A stretch of DNA of 64,000 bases from Dreissena polymorpha. Taxonomy: Eukaryota > Mollusca > Bivalvia > Myida > Dreissenidae. Below, piece after piece: positions 14,901-25,685 of this stretch. The stretch covers positions 19,150,421-19,214,420 of the forward strand of contig NC_068369.1 of the NCBI RefSeq assembly GCF_020536995.1, read 5' to 3'. Numbering within the stretch: the first letter of the stretch is position 1; every line of letters starts with the position of its first letter. The position numbers were made by a program, and so were the translations under genes. The notes below the pieces were generated by a model. That model made no database searches, was not told the DNA's origin, and saw nothing but the letters and a program-made list of their open reading frames with translations.

Positions 14901-16761
14901 CATTATGCATATGTACCGTTATTGAGCATAATACAATGTACCGTTATTGAGCATTATGCATATGTACCGTTATTGAGCATAATACAATGTACCGCTATTG
15001 AGCATAATACAATGTACCGTTATTGAGCATAATACAATGTACCGTTATTGAGCATAAAACAATGTACCGTTATTGAGCATTATGCATATGTTCCGTTATT
15101 GAGCATAATACAATGTACCGTTATTGAGCATAATACAATGTACCGTTATTGAGCATAATACAACGTACCGTTATTGAGCATAATACAATGTACCATTATT
15201 GAGCATAATACAATGTACCGTTATTGAGCATAATACAATGTACCGTTATTGAGCATTATGCATATGTTCCGTTATTGAGCATAATACAATGTACAGTTAT
15301 TGAGCATAATACAATGTACCGTTATTGAGCATAATACAATGTACCGTTATTGAGCATAATACAATGTACCGTTATTGAGCATTATGCATATGTTCCGTTA
15401 TTGAACATAATACAATGTACCGTTATTGAGCATAATACAATGTACCGTTATTGAGCATAATACAATGTACCGTTATTGAGCATAATACAATGTACCGTTA
15501 TTGAGCATTATGCATATGTTCCGTTATTGAGCATAATACAATGTACCGTTATTGAGCATTATACAATGTACCGTTATTGAGCATAATACAATGTACCGTT
15601 ATTGAGCATAATACAATGTACCATTATTGAGCATAATAAAATGTACCGTTATTGAGCATAATACAATGTACCGTTATTGAGCATTATGCATATGTACTGT
15701 TATTGAGCATAATACAATGTACCGTTATTGAGCATAATACAACGTACCGTTATTGAGCATAATACAATGTACAGTTATTGAGCATAATACAATGTACCGT
15801 TATTGAGCATAATACAACGTACCGTTATTGAGCATAATACAATGTACCGTTATTGAGCATAATACAACGTACCGTTTTTGAGCATAATACAACGTACCAT
15901 TATTGAGCATAATACAATGTACCGTTATTGAGCATAATACAACGTACTGTTATTGAGCATAATACAATGTACCGTTATTGAGCATAATACAACGTACCGT
16001 TATTGAGCATAATACAATGTACCGTTATTGAGCATAATACAATGTACCGCTATTGAGCATAATACAATGTACCGTTATTAAGCATAATACAATGTACCGT
16101 TATTGAGCATAATACAATGTACCGTTATTGAGCATAATACAATGTACCATTATTGAGCATAATACAATGTACCGTTATTGAGCGTAATACAATGTACCGT
16201 TATTGAGCATTATGCATATCAATTGTTGATACATATCTTGCAGTTTTGGAACACGCTAATGGCATGTACATGTAACATTCAGGTGATCATAGTGAATTAC
16301 CTATTTGTTTAATACTGTCTAGTTATAGATAGAATTTTAATATTTAGTACTAGCATTCATGCTTCTAATGTCTAAAAAAATACTTTTGCAATAAAGAAAG
16401 TACAAGAGCTTTATTACAAAGGCGAATTCTAAAATAAATCCAAAATTGATGGTAACAATAGCAATTTTGAAAACTGTAGAAAAATGCCATAATTAGTTTC
16501 ATTAACTTTAAAATTGTATCAAAATGAAATGGAATAAACTGATCAAATATCAATAAAGCAGTTTAGAAATACAAAAAAGACTAAAGCTATCAAGGAACTA
16601 GAAAAAAAGGTGCTGCGAGTCCATGACAACAACAAACCTTTCAGGATAGCATCTGCATAGCCCTGTATTGTGCCCACTCTATAAATACCCTTCCTTGCAA
16701 ACGCATCCTTGATCCTCTTGGCTGTTCGGGGTTTGTACAGACTGGGGGAAACTCGTACCAT
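1006..16761 (-). CDS. MRPL37: Mitochondrial large ribosomal subunit protein mL37, seven exons, 3' end off window
   Basis: Structural protein of the mitochondrial large ribosomal subunit (mL37). I joined seven minus-strand exons: 16761-16638, 14225-14055, 13043-12946, 12502-12366, 11800-11679, 5330-5145 and 1160-1006. All have GT/AG junctions and the phases match (1,1,0,2,1,1,0), giving 331 residues. Landmarks shared with vertebrate mL37, as I recall it, are FTEGMQQACLLTKSQLFTGL (human version [20 protein letters not shown]), MYPISPLVDLQE (human FYPISPIIDLHE) and THGF. Human mL37 is 423 residues, so about 80-90 C-terminal residues should lie left of base 1. The basic N-terminus (MVRVSPSLYKPRTAKRIK) could serve as a mitochondrial targeting peptide. 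Introns are large and full of mobile elements; the one between exons 5 and 6 is 6.3 kb. Identification is strong; exact ends are inferred from consensus splice sites. Confidence 0.9.
1216..2505. repeat. AT-rich minisatellite in MRPL37 intron
   Basis: Irregular tandem units of roughly 30-38 bp carry the core 'ctctacagatgaattattca' followed by 'aggtaaaataga'. The most regular stretch is 1498-1800; the array decays on both sides. It lies just upstream (minus strand) of the exon 7 acceptor but shows no exon sequence. Confidence 0.85.
2523..4269 (-). mobile_element. Hairpin-ended tandem-repeat element
   Basis: Minus-strand 5' end: hairpin TAGCTCAT/ATGAGCTA at 4269-4234. Next come a GACGCC-type hexamer run (4159-4220) and about six units of 170-200 bp ('aaagggcacataattctgtc', 'tatgaaagcaatagctttga') between 4160 and 3110. 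A homopolymer block (long A and G runs, 2680-3020) follows. The 3' end is a hairpin in GCACCCGCAAGGCGGTGC followed by TCTTGTT at 2523. Short ORFs in the homopolymers are not genes. Confidence 0.65.
4270..5144. other. MRPL37 intron sequence with a faint foldback remnant
   Basis: Mostly featureless AT-rich intron. Around 4741-4815 there is a worn match to the 'cagattagcctgtgcag' foldback family seen at 13197 and 30468. Nothing coding is seen. Confidence 0.5.
5145..5330 (-). CDS. MRPL37: MRPL37 coding exon 6
   Basis: Acceptor ATCTTCAG, donor GGCT|GTATGT, phase 1 in and 1 out. It encodes DNIHMACKFKAGVMGSRPL through MYPISPLVDLQEQEVLSTK to THG. The PISP..DL motif is a clear mL37 hallmark. Confidence 0.9.
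5331..6464. other. MRPL37 intron, no gene seen
   Basis: Contains G-rich runs at 5900-5924 and 6018-6031 and two near copies of 'accaaatctgc...aaaaca' at 5760-5850. Reading frames here have no recognisable domain or splice-phase link to MRPL37. Confidence 0.45.
6775..9425 (-). mobile_element. Hairpin-ended element with about 140-bp tandem units, split by an insertion
   Basis: About seven units of 139-143 bp share 'gggccatgcatagttgagat' and 'agtatcaatttgaagtgaat'. The minus-strand 5' end is a hairpin ATCCCCAC/GTGGGGAT near 9415-9390, followed by a run of GGAC repeats at 9350-9368. Unit one (6790-6966) is separated from the rest by the TA-flanked element. Open frames on both strands are by-products of the repeat. 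Confidence 0.7.
6967..8295. mobile_element. 1.33-kb non-autonomous element with TA target duplication
   Basis: Inverted ends CTGTGAAACCATTTATTTTC and, at the right, its near complement ATAATAATGGTTTCACAG. It is flanked by TA at 6965-6966 and 8296-8297, and the host repeat unit resumes on both sides, so the insertion is certain. TA duplication suggests Tc1/mariner-type mobilisation. I recognise no transposase inside. Confidence 0.8.
10211..10514 (-). mobile_element. Short hairpin-ended element, single-unit core
   Basis: The 3' end at 10211 (minus strand) is GCGGTGCTCTTGT preceded by nested inverted GGTGC motifs. The core has 'ggtcaaaggtcaaggtcact' at 10300-10340 (minus strand). The 5' end is near 'tagcttggctg' at 10514. 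It sits directly beside the 3.7-kb element. Confidence 0.5.
10692..11310 (-). mobile_element. Hairpin-ended element with 'gatcttcaccaaa' tandem units
   Basis: Three to four units of about 150 bp share 'gaccaaatttggtgaagatc' (plus-strand reading). The 3' end is TTTGGCACTCTTGTT (minus strand) at 10692. A plus-strand relative ends at 51275. Confidence 0.6.
11311..11678. other. MRPL37 intron, nothing recognised
   Basis: AT-rich sequence between an element and exon 5, with no repeat or coding signal that I can support. Confidence 0.4.
11679..11800 (-). CDS. MRPL37: MRPL37 coding exon 5
   Basis: Acceptor ATTTTCAG, donor AAAG|GTATTA, phase 2 in and 1 out. It encodes LILLNGFLQMAQAMNEEF and YEPQFSTFYKYK, matching the 'NSTFSATW' region of vertebrate mL37. 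The next exon is 6.3 kb away, and the phase fits exactly. Confidence 0.87.
12145..12358. repeat. Four-unit AT-rich tandem repeat at the MRPL37 exon 4 donor
   Basis: Units of about 50-65 bp share 'aaccaatcagattagcagtt' and 'atttatagatatatt'. On the minus strand the array starts eight bases after the exon 4 donor (12365). Unlike the 811-1000 array, its unit contains no exon sequence. Confidence 0.75.
12366..12502 (-). CDS. MRPL37: MRPL37 coding exon 4
   Basis: Acceptor GTTCCAG, donor TCCTC|GTATGA, phase 0 in and 2 out. It encodes DDEAKRQILASQVWDNTRE followed by a KRFDLENLDW region. The intron side of its donor runs straight into a four-unit AT-rich tandem repeat (12145-12358). Confidence 0.86.
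12946..13043 (-). CDS. MRPL37: MRPL37 coding exon 3
   Basis: Acceptor TTTCCAG, donor CAG|GTAGGG, phase 1 in and 0 out. It encodes GMQQACLLTKSQLFTGLPPA, the best-conserved stretch of the protein and the main basis for the mL37 call. Confidence 0.92.
13197..13449. mobile_element. Foldback MITE with long inverted arms
   Basis: The arms start 'gcgttctgagaaaactgggc' and end with the complement 'gcccagttttctcataac'. Each arm also holds an internal palindrome around 'gtgcagtccgcac'. The same family occurs at 13772, 14641 (partial), 30468 and 63108 (partial). Confidence 0.85.
13772..14013. mobile_element. Foldback MITE, divergent copy
   Basis: Inverted ends 'gctctgtgaaaagggggttt' and 'aaacccccttttcacagagc' are perfect. 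The interior matches the 13197 family ('agattagcctgtgcagtcc', 'gcacaggctaatctgggac'), but the outer arms differ, so this is a distinct subfamily. Confidence 0.85.
14055..14225 (-). CDS. MRPL37: MRPL37 coding exon 2
   Basis: Acceptor TTTGCAG and donor GAAG|GTTGGA, phase 1 in and 1 out. It encodes VEVVDPMTYLYPPAPEWVPP and ends at RLSAFTEG, which aligns with the 'RCRLLEG' region of vertebrate mL37. A foldback element (13772-14013) begins only about 40 bases into the following intron. Confidence 0.88.
14293..14445. mobile_element. Foldback element, about 150 bp
   Basis: Arms 'agaatattatgtgagtttgg' plus 'gataaagatcaagtttatca' are repeated inverted at 14395-14442. The loop is GC-richer (14345-14390). 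No coding sequence is seen. Confidence 0.75.
14641..14735. mobile_element. Half-copy of the 13197 foldback family
   Basis: Matches only part of the family ('gcaggccgcacagactaacc', 'gcaaatgcattaagcccag') and lacks a left arm. It borders the minisatellite that follows. Confidence 0.6.
14735..16217. repeat. 1.48-kb minisatellite of 25-bp units, about 59 copies
   Basis: Nearly perfect 25-bp units 'accgttattgagcataatac' + 'aatgt'. About a dozen units carry the variant 'gcattatgcatatgt' in place of 'gcataatacaatgt'. It lies in the first MRPL37 coding intron, 420 bp from exon 1, and is unrelated to exon sequence. It is not a CRISPR array because there are no spacers. Confidence 0.95.
16638..16761 (-). 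CDS. MRPL37: MRPL37 coding exon 1
   Basis: The start ATG is at 16761-16759. An in-frame TGA lies just upstream, within the exon, so this is the first usable Met. A good acceptor (ATTTCAG at 16788-16782) precedes the ATG by 20 bases, so the mRNA very likely has an upstream non-coding exon farther right. The exon ends AAAG|GTTTGT in phase 1. It encodes 41 residues rich in Lys and Arg. Confidence 0.8.
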
Positions 16762-16781
16762 TTCTTTGATTTCAACTCAAT

Positions 16782-17836
16782 CTGAAATGTGATCAGTGAA
16801 CATACCTGAACAAATATACCTTATCTCTGAAATGCCTGGTCGGGTGCGCATTGGCTGGTTATTGAACTTTGCCATTGTTTTATGTAAACAAACATTTTCA
16901 GAAAGTTTGGTGAAGATTTGGTGAAAACTGTATAAGTGAGAGAGGAGAAACTATGGATTTAACATCATTTTTACAAAACAAAGGGAAAGAACTGTAAAGT
17001 AAATTGAATATGGCTTTCATTTTATGCCAAAACAACTGCATGACTTAATGAGCGCCTAGCTGCTGTCAAACTGCCCCTCCACCCAGGGTGTTCCCATAAT
17101 ATATCTTGTCAAGAGACAGTTGCACATAATATATATATAGGCCTAATAAAAGTTATATTTATGAGGTTCATTTACAAGGAATTTTCATTGGCAAACTGGT
17201 TTTCGGTAGAAACATTGACTGCTGGATTTTATTGATAATTGACAAGTGGATGCAAGGTGATTATGAGTTAAATTGTAAAAAAAAAAGGAATTCTTTGTTA
17301 AGGAAAGACATCTGTTTGCAAACCAAAAGATCACATCCTAAAATCCAACCCTTTTACATGTTTTTTTTTCATGCCTACAATTACAATTAATTAAGCTTTT
17401 ACCGATCACTTGTAAGTAAGCGGCTATAATTACTGCTGAATTTGACATGCACATCACTGGTTGTGTTGTTATAAGGACTGCCAAAGGGATTAACTGTCCA
17501 CAGACTGAATGGTATCATTAATTATTTTTATTGATATATTGCATCTGGGCTACAAAATGTAGGTACTTTCAATAATTCAACTCTCAGCTTTATAACCCAA
17601 AGGGTTGCTGAGAGTTGCAATACCCTGTCAATTGTCCTTAGATGCAAAATTTGAAAACCATTTCATGGACTAATGAACACTTTTACTGCAAAAACATATC
17701 AATATTTACCTGTCTTAAGCACAAACTCATGCAAATGGAACCATTAAAGCAAATTATTTTGTACGCTCTATGCACCATATTGGAAGACTGTCATAATGTT
17801 GCCGACTTAAAGTGTCACTATTGATTAGGTCCCAGT
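16782..17836. other. Presumed 5' UTR intron of MRPL37, no gene seen
   Basis: Lies upstream of the exon 1 acceptor. Contains a weak 'tttggtgaagatttggtgaa' repeat remnant at 16910 and 'cctcccacccaggg'-like sequence at 17085. The promoter could not be placed. Confidence 0.35.
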
Positions 17837-18500
17837 CATACACGCCATACATCCCGGATTGTCTGGGATTGTCCCGGAAATGCAGAACGTGTCCCACAGT
17901 CCCGGAAATCTGTCAAATGTCCCGGATTTTACATCAATGTTGTCCTCGTGGAAATTGTGCATTTCATGCATTATTCAGTTATATCAAAACATTTATTTTT
18001 ACGCGAGATTAAATTTAAAAAAAAACTACACACAAACAATGTGTATCTTTACCGTCTTTAAGATAATTAATTATTGAAACAATTACTGCATGTATCCTAA
18101 TTAAACAAAATGCGAATCGTCTATTAGGAGGATATATTAAACGATTTTACGCACTAGGCGCACCTGCCGCTTATATCATTTCAACGAGAAGGTGGACTTA
18201 AATAGTGACTCTGCAAACATGGCAAATAAATAATAGATCGAATTAACAATGGAGATCATACACATAGAAAAGATTAATGAAATGCCTTTGATAATCAATG
18301 ATGCATAAAATCGTTTTAGATGCTAACAACATATTTATTAGTAATGTACTCAATTTACGATGTGAAAAAAAAAAGAACCAAAAAATGCATATATGTCTAT
18401 TTATATCGCGATATATATACATGTCCCGGAAAATCGGCAAATATCCCGGAAAATTGAGCTCAATTTCCCGGAATTGATCTGAAAATTTATGGCATGTATG
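17837..18500. mobile_element. 664-bp DNA element with CATACAYGCCATA ends
   Basis: Inverted ends CATACACGCCATA and TATGGCATGTATG. Subterminal 'tcccggaaat' motifs recur about eight times near both ends. The interior (17940-18310) shares long matches with 57125-57450 inside another element ('gtgcatttcatgcat', 'tcaaaacatttatttt'). No clear target duplication was found. Confidence 0.65.
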
Positions 18501-18814
18501 TCTCAGTGCACCAATCTTTTGCAAATCTTGATATTTGATGTAGCCTTAGTCAATAACGATGTTGAACAGATGTCTAATATATAAACACTGTTTCGAATTT
18601 CAACATAAACTTGTCAACAAGAATAGTGTGTTGAAACATCGTTATTTTTTTTTTTAAAGGGTGCATGTGAAGAATAACTTCTGTGGTTGCCATTTCGGTT
18701 AATGTAATGTGTTTTATTCATTGCTTTCGTTTATTGGTAACAAACGACATCTATTTAGCGATGTTCACGGAATAGCTATGCAGAAGTGGGCTTGTGTTTA
18801 TGAAGGGGTGCATA

Positions 18815-18866
18815 TGGACTCCCAGAGCTGTCAAAGCAAAAAAATATCAAAGGCTCTGGGAGTCCA
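18815..18866. repeat. Perfect 14-bp hairpin
   Basis: TGGACTCCCAGAGC is followed 24 bases later by GCTCTGGGAGTCCA. The spacer is A-rich. Function unknown. Confidence 0.7.
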
Positions 18867-19438
18867 TTTATATGGACTACTGGGGTAGGACAACAGAACA
18901 AATCTCACAAAATACAGACAATCTGGGCAAGACTGGGATGTATGGTATGAACTGAATTGCTTAGTAGTTTCTTAAGTCTTCATGATGTAGCAGTTTTAAT
19001 TCATTATTCTGATCGGTTAAAGCATTTCCCTGATAATGTAAACCAGGCAAAATAAGACTAAAATATGTTGATGGATAATTTCTTGACCAAAATAATTGAC
19101 TTTTATACAACAAAAGAACCTAATTTTTACCTATTAAAACTAGCTTAAAGAAACTCAGTAATCCAGCAGCATACACAAAATTAAAAAAAAATCTCTATAA
19201 ACAATACAAATACTCAACGACAATTTGTCCTCTTGGTTAAACAAGTTTTGCTTAAGTTAAGCCGCTTAACCAAAGTCAACAAAATAGTGTGTAACGAAAA
19301 TGTATTGCAATAGAAAAACCAAACTCCACATAAACAAATGAGCTCACAATTGGTCTAATATATTTTTAAAAATTTGTGTATAAATGCAGACCAAAAAGAA
19401 TAAGATGCATATACATGATCACGATCCGTACCAATTCA
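18867..19438. other. Intergenic, nothing recognised
   Basis: AT-rich DNA without coding signal, tandem repeat or element ends that I can identify. Confidence 0.4.
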
Positions 19439-19442
19439 TTAA

Positions 19443-19928
19443 AGCGGGTATATACGATTTTTATATGTGCTGAATTGTAAAATATTGATACAAATATGTT
19501 ATAATAACACACACTATGCAAGAAAAATGATACATTTAAGACGAATTTCATAAAATACAGCAAATACAAATTAGCGCCCCGAGCCGATTGTGACGAAGAT
19601 AATTCGTAATTATTTTCCTACAATAACCGATGCATTCGTCTTTTTTGTAAGTGTTCATGTGTCGTATGAATCGATATCGCTGCAGAAATTTCAAATGAAC
19701 CGTTAAACTAAATTTAGATTCACATCGTACATGCATGATATACATGCTGGCGAATTCGGCTGTACAGCCTTTTTCGATTTCAGAATTAAATATCTGGCTT
19801 ATTTAGCATTTTTCGACACATGTTCTTCTTAACTTTTATTTTAGTTTATATTGAAATATATGTATAATAAGTTTTTTACACATTTTATATTTATTACTAA
19901 ATATTTGACAAGATCGTATATACCCGCT
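19443..19928. mobile_element. 486-bp element with TTAA target sites
   Basis: Inverted ends AGCGGGTATATACGAT and ATCGTATATACCCGCT, each flanked by TTAA (19439-19442, 19929-19932). TTAA sites are used by piggyBac and Kolobok transposons, so this is probably a non-autonomous derivative of one of them. No transposase is present. Confidence 0.8.
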
Positions 19929-19932
19929 TTAA

Positions 19933-20674
19933 AACATTAGGATGCCCTTGCTTTCAATTTCTTGACATGATCGATGCAGTTGAGAAGCTTGCGTCTTGGA
20001 ACAACAACAACAACAACGAAATTACACTGTGCAACAAGATCGTAAAAACAGGTGTTATTATGTTTACCTTATCAACAGCAATTAAATTATGAGTATATTT
20101 GTTACAAAATATCTATAAAATGTATTTGGATATAGCAGACAATGCGCATGAAACATTTCCTGTCTAAATTTAAAAAGAGGAATGGTAATTCGGATACATC
20201 TATTGAAGGTTACACTGCAATGGAGTTGGAATGAATTTTAAATCTAGCGATGATGACAGCGTATATTAGTTAGTTTATGTAAGTCAGCCACCCTGGCAGT
20301 GAGAAGTCATCAAACACAATATTCAAGAAATTATCATTCTACCTTTCCACAACTCCAGACAGGCACATTCTGTTATTTCACAATATGAATCAAGGCTAAT
20401 CATCTGTGAGTGCTTAATGCATATAAATATCATTTTTTAATAAATACAATTTTGTTCTTGTTTTCAATGCTTTGTCACTACTTTTTATACAAAATTTGAT
20501 ATTGCATTGACCAATATAAATTCTAGTTTAGGCCATAGAAAATAAATAACTAGATTCTCATCCTAATTTTGGGGAAAATTGGGGCGGGTGGGTGGGTTTT
20601 ATTTTTTAATTTTTATTTTATGTGTTGGACCTTTATATAAGTAATGCAATGTTCACAAATTTGCTGGTTTATAT
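19933..20674. other. Intergenic, nothing recognised
   Basis: Holds a short AAC microsatellite at 20002-20020 and T-rich sequence near 20600. No gene is seen. Confidence 0.4.
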
Positions 20675-20679
20675 GCATA

Positions 20680-21079
20680 CCGGTTTTTTTTTCCTTCTTT
20701 GTGACCTGCCGAAAATCGGCCCTTTCCTCTCCGATTTTTTGTTCCCCTCTGCTGGTAAATTTTCCCCTAGAATTCATTTTCCCCTCCAAAAAAAAAAAAA
20801 AAAAATATTTTTTTTTTTTTTTTTTTTACCTTAAAATATATAAGTTAACCTGATCCAGTGTAGAAAATAGAAAAATATTGCATAATTAAATTTAATATTT
20901 CCTTGAATTTCTTTTAAAAACAGTAAAATATGCTAAATTGATTATTTAAGACTTTCCTTATTTTCCCCCAAAATCCGGTGTTTCGTGTGATTTTTTCCCC
21001 CAAAATCAGGCGTTTTGCGCGATTTTTTTCCCCTCAAAAAAGGCCTGGCCCTTTCCTCAAAATCAGATAAAAAACCCTG
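20680..21079 (-). mobile_element. 400-bp DNA element with 5-bp target duplication GCATA
   Basis: The right end read inwards is CAGGGTTTTTTATCTGATTT, and GCATA flanks both sides (20675-20679, 21080-21084). It is the opposite-strand copy of the element at 51784-52158 (shared 'ggggaaagggcc', 'cttcttttgtgacc'-like and 'ctacactggatcaggttaac'). An A/T homopolymer block sits at 20790-20827. Confidence 0.8.
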
Positions 21080-21330
21080 GCATAACGCCTATATGTATGT
21101 ATGTATGTTAAATTATATAGAATAAAAGAAATACATTATCAACATTTGACTTTTGTGTTTAATTTTACCCTTTTAATATCATGTTCAACATATTATGACA
21201 TTCAATAAAACACTGACTTGACAAAACATTGACTAGACAAAGTATTAAAGAAAATACAAATCTGTAACAGAACCCTTTACATTATTGTTTCAGTATGACT
21301 AGATATCATTTATTAAAACATGGTATGCAT

Positions 21331-21630
21331 TCAATAGACAGCATTTACTATTTCAAGTTCAGTTTGTATTAATTGGATGAAGATGTTGAATATGAAAATG
21401 ATAACATTTAATATGGGAACTTTCAGGAGGTCTCTAATACTAAAGTCAGTAAAATTTCCTATACAGCCAACAGTTTGACTAACTGTAACATCGGGTGACA
21501 CCTTTGTCAATTCTAATTTATTTCGGCCGACGAAGGCACAGACGATTTTAGGGTGGTCAGCTTTCAATGGGGCTTGATCATACGAACCACAAATTAACTC
21601 ATCATACAGGTCCGCGAGAGTTTAACTTTC
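21331..21630 (-). CDS. Unassigned open frame, doubtful
   Basis: An open frame of about 100 codons runs down from about 21630 and includes the peptides FVGRNKLELTKVSPDVTVS and GCIGNFTDFSIRDLLKVP. It has no ATG at its start (the frame opens after a TAA), and I see no clear splice link. The composition looks protein-like for such AT-rich DNA. It could be an internal exon, a gene fragment or chance. The GC-richer DNA just to its right (21600-21920) could alternatively be a promoter region. Confidence 0.2.
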
Positions 21631-22104
21631 TGCACATTTTGACACCCCGTACCAATCTTTTACGGTTGTAACGCCATTTCTATACCTCAAAATAAGAAAC
21701 ATTTTGTTGTTGTTTTTACTCAATCACTTAAATTTCAGACGATGCTTGTGCGCCGTTAAAAATCTATAAGTGTCTCGGAGACATTTAGTTGCCGATTCGC
21801 ACTTCGCTTTTTTCGTACTCATTTAGCCGTTTCGACCTCAGTATTTTGCGGCTCGAATTTTTTTACGGAATTTTAAAAAAAATAAAAAACGTTCGTGCGG
21901 ACCATTTTCGATGGGCGGGCGGGGATGAGATTCTAGGAATTAATTTTATGTGGCCTTGAGGGACAAATCTTAACATTTGTTGAGGTTTTTCAATAAAGGC
22001 TTAAAAATGATACATGTAAGAATCTGACCTAATGAGCCCCCGTTTATAGCAAGTCTGTAGAATAGAATTTTAAGAAAGAACCAAAATTAAAAAAACAAAC
22101 ACCT

Positions 22105-22170
22105 TAGCTTCAACCACTGACCTTCAGATAAAAAGCTCTAACTCCACTCAGCTATCCTAGCTATTCATTT
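22105..22170 (-). repeat. tRNA-derived SINE head
   Basis: The minus strand reads 'gatagctgagtggagttaga', which resembles a tRNA box A, then about 30 bases on 'ggtcagtggttgaag', resembling box B. The same 'aaggtcagtggtt' context appears at 29595. It does not fold as an intact tRNA. Confidence 0.45.
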
Positions 22171-22250
22171 CTTAGTTCATTTTAAAACTTGTTTTAAGCA
22201 ATTTATGTATTGTCACAAAATATAATAAAAGCAATAGATACACTCCACAT

Positions 22251-22920
22251 TTTTAGCTCACCTGAGCACTTTGTGCTCATGTTGAGCTTTTGGGATCAAT
22301 TTTTGTCAGTCGTCTGTCGTCATTATTTCGCCTTGTTAAAACTCTAGAAGCCACATTTTTTGTCTGATCTTTATGAAATTTGGTCCAAAGATTTTTTCAA
22401 TGACATCTTAGTTGAGTTTGAAACAGGGTTACATGAGGTCAAACTTTAGGTCAAATTAAAGAACAAGCTTGTTAACACTAGAAGTCACATTTATTGTCCA
22501 ATCTTCATGAAACTTGGTCATAACAATTGTTGTAGTGATGTCTCTGTTGAGCAGTCGAAAATAGTTCCGGTTCATTACAAAATCTGGCTGCTAGGGGGCG
22601 GGGCAGTTTTCCTTATTTAGCTATTTTAAAACCTTGTTAATACTCTAGAAGTCACATTTATGGTCCAATCTTCATGAAACTTGGTCAGTACATTTGTTCT
22701 TATCATAGCTCGGCTTTCACTTATCCTCATATCACTTATCCAAAATAAATGTTTATTTTAAAAATCATAAACAAATACAAAAACCTACATACTTATTATG
22801 CATATATTTATTCATCTTCCATAACAAAAACCCCTTTATTTTCACAAAACAATATTAACAACCCTTGCTTAACATTACTACTTGTACTCAGGTGAGCGAC
22901 CCAGGGCCACCATGGCCCTA
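22251..22920 (+). mobile_element. Hairpin-ended element, 'tagctcacctgagc' family
   Basis: 5' hairpin TAGCTCACCTGAGCAC...GTGCTCATGTTGAGC, two to three core units ('tcacatttattgtccaatct', 'catgaaacttggtca'), and a 3' end 'caggtgagcgacccagggcc' with a GGGCCaccatGGCCCT hairpin. The same family occurs at 57849-59770, with fragments at 27349 and 37441. Confidence 0.7.
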
Positions 22921-24019
22921 TTGTATATTTTTTGTGCATTTGTAATGCTTTATAATTTTATCAATATCTTATTATGATTCCTCTGAAACAAATCGTATTT
23001 TTATGCCACCCTTTGAAGAAGAGGGGGTATATTGCTTTGCTCATGTCGGTCTGTTGGTATGTCGGTCGGTCGGTCCGTCCACCAGGTGGTTGTCAGACGA
23101 TAACTCAAGAACGCTTGGGCCTAGGATCATGAAACTTCATAGGTACATTGATCATGACTCGCAGATGACCCCTATTGATTTTGAGGTCACTAGGTCAAAG
23201 GTCAAGGTCACGGTGACCCGAAATAGTAAAATGGTTTTTGAACGATAACTCAAGAACGCATACGCCTAGGATCATGAAACTTCATGGGTAGATTGATCAT
23301 GACTCGCAGATGACCCCTATTGATTTTGAGGTTACTAGGTCAAAGGTCAAGGTCACGGTGACCCGAAACAGTAAAATGGTTTCCGGATGATAACTCAAGA
23401 ATGCATACGCCTAGGATCATGAAACTTCATGGGTAGATTGATCATGACTTGCAGATGACCCCTATTGATTTTGAGGTCACTAGGTCAAATGTCAAGGTCA
23501 CGGTGACCCGAAATAGTAAAATGGTTTTCGGACGATAACTCAAGAAAGCATATGCCAAGGATCATGAAACTTCACAGGTAGATTGATCATGACTCGCAGA
23601 TGACCCCTATTGATTTTGAGGTCACAAGGTCAAAGGTCAAGGTCACGGTGACCCTAAATAGTAAAATGGTTTTTGGATGATATCTCAAGAACGCTTTTGC
23701 CTAGGATCATGACACTTCATAGGTACATTGATCATGACTCACAGATGACCCCTATTGATTTTCAGGTCACTAGGTCAAAGGTCAAGGTCACAGTGACAAA
23801 AAACGTATCACACAATGGCTGCCACTACAATAGACAGCCCATATTTTGTATATTTTGTATATTAAATATTGTGTTAATGTTTAATTTTGTTGATTAATAC
23901 AAATATAAGCAGGACAGGGGAGGTAATACACTATTATATCTACCTATATACAGGGGAAACAAATGCAATAAGTTTAAATTTATTGTTACAGCATTTGCCT
24001 AACTGCATTTTTGTAATCC

Positions 24020-24420
<401 letters not shown>

Positions 24421-24424
24421 TAAA

Positions 24425-24860
<436 letters not shown>

Positions 24861-24949
24861 GACAAAAAACGTATTCACACAATTGCTGCTGCTACAATTT
24901 AAAGCCCATATAGGGGGGCATGCATGTATTACAAACAGCCCTTGTTAGT

Positions 24950-25685
24950 ATGAGTCTTTGTCATTTGTGTTAATTTGGTGTACAGTGTTCTTTTGTTTGT
25001 TGAATCTGTGACAATTTATTGAAAAAATGTCTTGAAGACAATCTGTGAACAATTTTTTTTGCATACAAGGGAAACTGTTGAACTTAAAAACTTAATCATG
25101 TAAGCACACTTCGACAATGAGTTGGGTTGTGATATTTTAATATGCATTTATAGTTATGTGTTTGAGAAAGATAAATTCATTTAATTTTGGTCCAAATTTT
25201 ATCAAAACACCTGTCCAAATGAACAGCATTTGTTTTGTTTGTTTTAATTTAATTTAACAATTTTTAGCGTAAAATGTAAACTCTGTACTGTTTTCTTCTC
25301 TTTGCCAGTATTCCCCCCACCCCCCAAAAAATTGTGTGGCCTTTTTACTTGATTCCAGGATTATCCTAATTCTAAATTCAGCTTTATCGTCTCAGGAGTT
25401 GTTTTCTTATGAATACAAACCTACTCAGATCTACAAACCACTCTCTAAGGCTGATTTGAAGCTGAACTGTATTTTTTTTTCTGCAAATAAATTTTTGTAT
25501 ACATGTAGTGACAATTGTCAAGCATATGACTTGTGTACCTGTGAGGAAAATATGCCAATGTGCCATGGCTGCATACTGTGTGGAGTGAAAACAATTAAAT
25601 TATATATACCAGTGATAACAGGTTATATTTGAAATTTGTTTGAAGATGTCACCTTGTACCAATACCAGAATTTAAAACGTTGCCT
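24950..25685. other. 5' flank of MTERF4, nothing firm
   Basis: A frame at 25336-25632 contains a Cys-rich end (TCSDNCQAYDLCTCEENMPM) but has no recognisable domain or splice link. I leave it uncalled. Confidence 0.35.

Noticed and set aside
14735-16217. Regular short repeats resembling a CRISPR array
   Set aside because: The 25-bp units are contiguous with no unique spacers, the DNA is animal, and the array lies in an intron.
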